Shown: positions 14,860-22,542 of the stretch, piece by piece
Layout: every line of letters begins with the position of its first letter
Position numbering within the stretch: the first letter of the stretch is position 1
Assembly: GCA_022837365.1 (NCBI GenBank)
Contig: JALHHV010000051.1
Location: 1 to 22,542, forward strand
Reading direction: 5' to 3'
Origin: Desulfovibrio sp.
GTDB lineage: Bacteria; Desulfobacterota; Desulfovibrionia; Desulfovibrionales; Desulfovibrionaceae
Length of the DNA: 22,542 bases
Translations under genes and position numbers: made by a program
Notes under the pieces: generated by a model
The model's input: only the letters and a program-made list of their open reading frames with translations
Database searches by the model: none
Told to the model about the DNA's origin: nothing

Positions 14860-15258
14860 TTAGTGGCCGCGTTCCGGCCCCGCCCCCTCGTCGCCCCCGG
14901 CGGCGCAATGCCCGCCCCAGAACCACCGCCGCACCGCGTCGGGATCGGCCCGGTAGGTGCCGTCCGAACACCTGCGGGCGGGAAACCCGTCCTCGCGGAT
15001 CCAGCGCTTCACGGCCCCCTGTCCCGCGCCCACGGCGCGGCCGATGGCGTCCAGGCCCACCAGCACGAACGGCTGGTCATGCGGCGGCCCCTGTACCGGA
15101 CCACGGGCCGGGGTGTATCCCGCGCCCGCCCGGTGGCCACCGGGCCCATCCGCCATGATCCGGCGCCCATCGCACCCGCAGGGGCCATGGGCCGCCCAGG
15201 CGGAACCCGGCGCGGGAACGTGAAAGGGCCGTTGCTGCGGTTGCTGCGCGCCCTGCAT
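14860..15258 (-). CDS. HTH DNA-binding protein, phage type
   Basis: 132 aa. Residues 67-115 form a MerR/excisionase-like winged HTH: LVGLDAIGRAVGAGQGAVKRW is the helix-turn-helix and GFPARRCSDGTYRADPDAVRRWF the wing and following helix. Similar short domains occur in phage excisionases and Nu1-type small terminase DNA-binding domains, so a role in DNA recognition is safe but the exact role is not known. The first 60 residues are low-complexity and may be disordered. The start is supported by GGGAGGA eight bases upstream on the minus strand; an internal ATG at 15156 has no such site. It is the last gene of a four-gene minus-strand operon, with a shared terminator after it. Confidence 0.65.
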   Translation of the reverse strand: MQGAQQPQQRPFHVPAPGSAWAAHGPCGCDGRRIMADGPGGHRAGAGYTPARGPVQGPPHDQPFVLVGLDAIGRAVGAGQGAVKRWIREDGFPARRCSDGTYRADPDAVRRWFWGGHCAAGGDEGAGPERGH

Positions 15259-15363
15259 GAATCCATCCTCCCTGTCTCGCGGCGCGCGGTGCGCCGCGGC
15301 TTGCGTTGCATCCAGGGCCGCCGTCCGGGCCGCCCCCCCCTGCCTGTTCCGGTATGCCGTCCC

Positions 15364-15807
15364 CTAGTGCATGCGGCGCGACGGCCTGCCCGGCACGTCT
15401 CCGGCCGCGTCCATGCCGTGCCCCCACGGCACCTCGGGCACGGCGGCCACGGGGCGGTCCTCGCGGCGCATGCGCCGCGCCCCGGACAGGGGCGCTTCAA
15501 GGCGGACGGCCAAATGCGCTGCCAAATGCGCGGCCGGCCACGCCGCCACGACGGCCCCGGCTTCTCCCCCGTGCGCGCAGGCCACCAACTCGCCTTCCAC
15601 GTGCACCAGCATGCCGCGCCGCAGCCGCGCCAGGCACCATGCGGCCTGGTCGCCGGTGACGCGCACCCGGTGCCGCTGGCCCGCGTCGTCCTGTCCGGCG
15701 CCCTCGGTGCTGACGGAAAACAGCACGCAGCCACCGGCCGTACCGGCGCCGGGCCGTGGCGCGGCCACCACGCGCCCGAGCAGCATCACTCTGTTCACAG
15801 CCGCCAT
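15364..15807 (-). CDS. SSB-like OB-fold protein without the acidic tail
   Basis: 147 aa. The N-terminus (AAVNRVMLLGRVVAAP) is the first strand of single-stranded DNA binding proteins of the SSB family. It is followed by a strand resembling the SSB core (CVLFSVSTEG), then HRVRVTGDQAAWCLARLRRGMLVHVEGEL, which matches the typical W/Y-x-x-x-A...L.KG..V.VEG.L pattern. The OB-fold covers about residues 4-105. The remaining part is Ala/Pro/Arg-rich and ends in RRMH rather than the acidic DDIPF-like tail that recruits partner proteins to cellular SSB. This points to a phage-type or divergent SSB. The start has a strong AGAGGAGGA site. It lies in the minus-strand operon with two zinc-finger genes and an HTH gene, all candidates for DNA transactions. 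A housekeeping SSB is unlikely, given the neighbours and tail. Confidence 0.7.
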   Translation of the reverse strand: MAAVNRVMLLGRVVAAPRPGAGTAGGCVLFSVSTEGAGQDDAGQRHRVRVTGDQAAWCLARLRRGMLVHVEGELVACAHGGEAGAVVAAWPAAHLAAHLAVRLEAPLSGARRMRREDRPVAAVPEVPWGHGMDAAGDVPGRPSRRMH

Positions 15808-15970
15808 GCGGCATCCTCCTCTGCGACGGTCCACGTCGCGCCGCCCCGCGCCGCGCGCGGAGCCGACATATCCCGCATCGGCGCGGGGCGCGCCGGGCGG
15901 CGTCCTCGCCGTGTGGCGGCCGTCCGGCACAAGCCCCTCGCCGGTACGGCCGTTCGCCCTTCGGCGAGCC

Positions 15971-16402
15971 TCAGAATCCAAGCACCATGTCCGGCATGCG
16001 GAACAGGTCGCGGCCGTAGCAGTCCGGGGGGATGTCCCCCGAGGCCCACGGGTCCTCGAACAGTCCGTGATCCATGCCGTGCGCCAGGGCCTCGCAGCCG
16101 GGGCCGCAGAACCTGTCGCGCAGCGTGGCCGGGGTGAACCTGCGCCCGCACACGGCGCAGTCGCGCGGCTGCGGACGGGCCTGCCCGGCGGCGGCCAGGG
16201 CCACGCATTCCCGCGAGCAGTAGCGGCGATGGGCCCGGCCCGGCGGCATGGGGCCGCCGCACAGCTGGCAGCGCTCGGGCCGCTCCAGGGTGCGCGCCGC
16301 GGCATGGCAGGCGCGGCTGCAGTACCGGCCCCGGCCATGCTGCAACCGGGCGGGGTTGACGGAAAACGGGGCGCCGCAATGCAGGCAGGTCACTATCGGC
16401 AT
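15971..16402 (-). CDS. protein with three treble-clef zinc fingers
   Basis: 143 aa. Three consecutive CxxC...CxxxC units are visible: C6/C9/C28/C32, C45/C48/C62/C66 and C82/C85/C99/C103. The second pair reads YCSRAC, YCSREC or FCGPGC. Spacing and residues fit treble-clef fingers of the FCS/HNH-like kind, so it may bind three zinc ions and contact nucleic acid. No HNH catalytic histidine cluster is evident. The C-terminal 40 residues (DHGLFEDPWASGDIPPDCYG onward) are acidic and not finger-like. The start has an AAGGAGGTG site, a near-perfect match to the anti-Shine-Dalgarno. It overlaps the upstream gene by ten bases, so coupling is likely. Similar proteins occur in phage regions, but I cannot assign a function. 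Confidence 0.65.
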   Translation of the reverse strand: MPIVTCLHCGAPFSVNPARLQHGRGRYCSRACHAAARTLERPERCQLCGGPMPPGRAHRRYCSRECVALAAAGQARPQPRDCAVCGRRFTPATLRDRFCGPGCEALAHGMDHGLFEDPWASGDIPPDCYGRDLFRMPDMVLGF

Positions 16403-16689
16403 GACGCACCTCCTTCATAGAAACGGTTGCACGCCTCCAGCGCGCGCATCCGGACGCGCGCCGTCTCGGGCGTGGAATGGCGGGCCTCGTCGTGGCTCGC
16501 ATGGTACAGGCCCAGCAGACGGCGATGCTCGTCCACCTCGATGAACATCATGGGCAGCCGCCGGTCATGCAGGCTGCACCCTTCGGCGCAGGCCGGGCAC
16601 AGCACCACCCCGGCCACGACCACCGCCCCCTCCTCTCCGGGCCCGCCTCCGCAGACGGCGCACCGGACGCCGCATGACATCGCGTGCAT
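16393..16689 (-). CDS. small zinc-ribbon protein, first gene of the divergent operon
   Basis: 98 aa from the ATG at 16689. A single zinc ribbon is formed by C10-x2-C13 and C31-x2-C34 (plus C38). A mixed strand-helix segment (MFIEVDEHRRLLGLYHAS) and a C-terminal helix rich in Arg/Ala follow. The function is unknown. A GAGAGGG stretch lies upstream of 16689. An alternative start at 16725 would add a short basic extension (MFRFGRNERDGK), and the frame is open to 16866. It is the gene nearest the repressor on the opposite strand, so by phage logic it is an early, repressor-controlled gene. That rests on position and on the operator-like sites between them. Confidence 0.55.
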   Translation of the reverse strand: MHAMSCGVRCAVCGGGPGEEGAVVVAGVVLCPACAEGCSLHDRRLPMMFIEVDEHRRLLGLYHASHDEARHSTPETARVRMRALEACNRFYEGGASCR

Positions 16690-16757
16690 CTTCCCATCCC
16701 TCTCGTTGCGCCCGAACCGGAACATCCCGCCGAGGCGGTCTTCCGGCCCGGTCGGCC

Positions 16758-16782
16758 TGTATATCGGTTGTTCTATGTGAAC
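16758..16782 (-). promoter_or_regulatory. candidate early promoter and dyad of the minus-strand operon
   Basis: On the minus strand TATACA (16763-16758) can serve as a -10 box. An inverted repeat, GTTC-N5-GAAC (16770-16782), lies in its spacer region. The -35 position is poor, so the promoter may need an activator, or the call is wrong. Confidence 0.3.
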
Positions 16783-16854
16783 GACGCGGCAACATTTCCT
16801 CCGGGCATGACCCCACCGCACCGGCACGCCATCTGATGAAGCGTGGCGCGCGCC

Positions 16855-16935
16855 GCACAAGAGCATCAGGGGGAAACGGCCGTCGTGCGCACAGATATTT
16901 CATACTTCGCACATAAACGTCAAGAGTATCGATAC
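16855..16935. promoter_or_regulatory. operator-like half-sites and dyad upstream of the repressor gene
   Basis: GCACA occurs at 16855, 16889 and 16909, the last two exactly 20 bases apart. A perfect 10-bp dyad, GTATCGATAC, lies at 16926-16935. The same half-site forms the full palindrome at 16963-16975. This spread of half-sites in a divergent phage-like control region suggests cooperative repressor binding. Confidence 0.4.
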
Positions 16936-16953
16936 GCCGATGACAGAATTTCA

Positions 16954-16981
16954 TGGACATCCGCACAGAATGTGCTAACAT
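16954..16981 (+). promoter_or_regulatory. repressor promoter giving a leaderless transcript
   Basis: TGGACA (16954-16959), a 16-base spacer and TAACAT (16976-16981) predict a start at about 16988-16989. That falls on the ATG at 16989, as in lambda cI transcribed from PRM. The spacer contains the GCAC-N5-GTGC palindrome. Confidence 0.55.
16963..16975. promoter_or_regulatory. 13-bp palindromic operator O1
   Basis: GCACAGAATGTGC is a 5-3-5 palindrome between the -35 and -10 boxes of the repressor promoter, so bound repressor would shut off its own gene. It shares the outer GCAC/GTGC and overall length with the site at 17841-17853. Confidence 0.5.
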
Positions 16982-16988
16982 CTCATGC

Positions 16989-17753
16989 ATGAACGAGTAC
17001 GATTCCACGGGAACCGACTGGGATGAACTTCGTGAGTTCGTCGTCGACGCGTTGCGCAGCGTGGGCGGCGTGAAGCGCCTTGCGGAAATCGCGGGGGTCA
17101 GCGAACGCACCGTCTACGCCTGGAAGAACGGCGAACGCTTTCCGAGCCGCACCAACCTCGCGCGGCTCACCGAGCACCTCGAACGCATCGCCAGCACCGG
17201 GGCGCCCAGCGCGCCCCAGCCGCACTGGCGGGGCCTGCATGAACGCATGCTGCGCCCCTACGGGGAATCCCCGCGCGACGCCCATGCCCCCGCCGGGCAG
17301 GACGTGCCGGAAGAGGCCCGGCGCCTGGCCGAGGAGTTCGTGCTGGTGGACAAGGCCGAGGCGCGCCCCAGCGCGGGGGGCGGCTCCCTGCAAACCGGGG
17401 GACGCCCGGAGGAGCAGCACGCCTTCCGGCTGGACTGGGTGCTGGGCCGGGCGCGGTCCACCACGGGCCTGTGCCTCATGGAGGTCATGGGCCGGTCCAT
17501 GGAGCGCACCCTGCACGACGGCGACCTGGTGCTGGTGAACCAGCACGACCGCACCCTGGCGGAAGACCGGGTCTACGTGCTGCGCGTGCAGGACGAGATC
17601 TACATCAAGCGGTTCTCCCGCACGCCGGGGCGCTACCATTTCCGGGGCGACAACCCGGAACTGGCCTATCAGGACATCGAGATCGACCCGCGCGACGAAG
17701 CCCTGCAATGGGAGGTCATCGGCCGGGTGATCTGGGCGGGCAAGGAAATGTAG
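16989..17753 (+). CDS. phage-type repressor, HTH plus S24 (LexA-like) peptidase
   Basis: 254 aa from the ATG at 16989. Residues about 24-50 form an XRE-type helix-turn-helix (GVKRLAEIAGVSERTVYAWKNG). A linker follows. The S24/LexA-like domain has the nucleophile Ser170 (EVMGRSMERTLHDGDLVLV) and general base Lys207 (DEIYIKRF), 37 residues apart as in LexA. An Ala-Gly pair at 129-130 (PSAGGGS) could be the self-cleavage site. Such proteins hold phage lytic genes off and cut themselves when RecA is activated by DNA damage. The ATG at 16953 is rejected because the predicted transcript begins at 16989. It is divergent from the four-gene minus operon. Both catalytic residues are present, so cleavage should be possible. 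Confidence 0.88.
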   Translation: MNEYDSTGTDWDELREFVVDALRSVGGVKRLAEIAGVSERTVYAWKNGERFPSRTNLARLTEHLERIASTGAPSAPQPHWRGLHERMLRPYGESPRDAHAPAGQDVPEEARRLAEEFVLVDKAEARPSAGGGSLQTGGRPEEQHAFRLDWVLGRARSTTGLCLMEVMGRSMERTLHDGDLVLVNQHDRTLAEDRVYVLRVQDEIYIKRFSRTPGRYHFRGDNPELAYQDIEIDPRDEALQWEVIGRVIWAGKEM

Positions 17754-17840
17754 CCGCACGGCCCTGCCCCCCGCTCCCCGACGCCCCCCTGCCCCCTCCG
17801 GCCCCCTCCGGCCCGAGTTGCGCGGCCTGCTGGATCATTC

Positions 17841-17853
17841 GCACTTTTTGTGC
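17841..17853. promoter_or_regulatory. 13-bp palindromic operator O2
   Basis: GCACTTTTTGTGC has the same arms (GCAC...GTGC) and length as the palindrome in the repressor promoter. It lies 34 bases before the start of the next gene, so the repressor may also control that gene. It could also be read as a small hairpin after the repressor gene, but there is no T-tract after it. Confidence 0.45.
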
Positions 17854-17886
17854 AAAACGGTTTCCCACACAGGAACCGGAGGTCCC

Positions 17887-18192
17887 ATGCACGCCACGCC
17901 CACCCACGCCGCGCAGCCCCCTTTTGCAGCCCCGGCGCTTCCCGCCCCCGCCGAATCCGCCGTCCCCGCCCGTTTGCCCCGGCTCCGGGCCGACGCCCGC
18001 CCCGCATGGTGCGAGGGCCGGGGCCCCGACCCCGCGCCGCAGTTCCTGATACGCTGGCACCCGTCCGGCGACACCCCCCGCCATGACCCGGCAGCCACCG
18101 CCGCCGAGGCCCGCGCGCTGGCCCGCGACGCGCGCGAGACCACATCGGCGGAGGCCGCCGTGTATCGGCTGTGGTCCGTCCTGCCCGACTGA
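17887..18192 (+). CDS. small protein of unknown function downstream of the repressor
   Basis: 101 aa. The N-terminal 45 residues are Pro/Ala-rich and probably disordered. The C-terminal half ([13 protein letters not shown], then an Ala/Arg/Glu-rich helix ending [11 protein letters not shown]) looks folded. I do not recognise it, and no motif, membrane segment or cysteine cluster is visible. The start is set by GGAGG (17878-17882), slightly close at four bases. An in-frame ATG at 17818 would precede the O2 palindrome and lacks a good site. The gene follows the repressor in the same direction by 134 bases. The repressor-like operator upstream suggests it belongs to the same regulon. Confidence 0.55.
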   Translation: MHATPTHAAQPPFAAPALPAPAESAVPARLPRLRADARPAWCEGRGPDPAPQFLIRWHPSGDTPRHDPAATAAEARALARDARETTSAEAAVYRLWSVLPD

Positions 18193-18303
18193 CCCCTTCC
18201 CTTGCCCCCATGGCCGCTGCGCCCCACCCGTACGGACCGGCCCGTCTCCCCCACCGTTCCCCACCCGCCCCGCGACCATTCTACAGGGGTACTTCCCACA
18301 GTC

Positions 18304-18333
18304 TGGACAATAATCCCCGTGCGCGCCTATACT
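18304..18333 (+). promoter_or_regulatory. sigma70 promoter for the hybrid sensor kinase
   Basis: TGGACA (18304-18309), an 18-base spacer and TATACT (18328-18333) place the start near 18340, about 57 bases before the ATG at 18397. Confidence 0.55.
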
Positions 18334-18396
18334 GCTCCGTGAATCCCTGCCCGGAAACACTGCGGGCGTCCCCCACCGGCCGGAAGGAACCCCGCC

Positions 18397-22542
<4,146 letters not shown>

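Noticed and set aside
15795..15878. 27-aa minus-strand frame ending at the start of the SSB-like gene
   Set aside because: It could be a coupling leader peptide but has no ribosome-binding site, and there is no evidence of selection. Left out of the features.
16953..16988. Earlier ATG for the repressor
   Set aside because: It would place the start codon inside the -35 box of the best promoter and has no Shine-Dalgarno. The ATG at 16989 fits the leaderless arrangement.

Overview
The window looks like a chromosomal segment from a GC-rich Desulfovibrio-type bacterium (Desulfovibrionales, possibly Nitratidesulfovibrio). This is inferred from base composition, strong Shine-Dalgarno sites, flagellar stator genes, several large membrane sensor kinases and phage-derived fragments. 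No 16S rRNA or other marker gene is present, so the taxonomy is tentative. I see no tRNA, rRNA, CRISPR array, insertion sequence, integrase or transposase.

Layout from left to right. (1) 281-1213 (+): a secreted protein of unknown function with a Lys/Ala-rich tail, between a good promoter and a strong terminator. (2) 1523-3185 (+): a compact, translationally coupled three-gene phage-type module. It encodes a GTA/phage holin-like 3-TM protein, a membrane-anchored coiled-coil protein and a small terminase subunit. No large terminase, portal, capsid or tail gene is present in the window. (3) 3494-3697 (+): a small zinc-ribbon protein. (4) 3825-5156 (-): a secreted protein and a TPR lipoprotein. 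(5) 5378-7634 (-): a pilZ-motA-motB operon, which couples a probable c-di-GMP receptor with the flagellar stator. (6) 7635-7961: a regulatory intergenic region with tandem repeats, a degenerate cobalamin-riboswitch-like stretch and AT-rich promoter DNA. It is followed by a small frameshifted gene (7962-8464, +). (7) 8749-13760 (+): two tandem paralogous membrane histidine kinases with substrate-binding-protein-like sensors, overlapping by ATGA, with no adjacent response regulator. (8) 13958-14727 (+): a DUF4136-like lipoprotein gene interrupted by a frameshift near its 3' end. (9) 14860-17753: a divergent phage-like regulatory module. An S24-type repressor (+) faces an operon (-) of two zinc-finger proteins, a tail-less SSB-like OB-fold protein and an HTH protein. 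(10) 17887-18192 (+): a small unknown gene. (11) 18397-end (+): a very large hybrid sensor kinase (HAMP-GAF-PAS-PAS-HisKA-HATPase-REC-REC-HPt) that runs off the window.

The most interesting material is the pair of phage-derived islands. The holin/TerS module has packaging and lysis functions but no particle genes. The repressor module has DNA-binding functions but no replication, integration or structural genes. The repressor gene appears to be transcribed leaderless, from a promoter whose spacer holds a 13-bp GCAC-N5-GTGC palindrome. A matching palindrome lies upstream of the next gene, so the repressor probably controls both sites. A domesticated phage or gene-transfer-agent-like system spread over several loci is a reasonable hypothesis, but the window cannot prove it.
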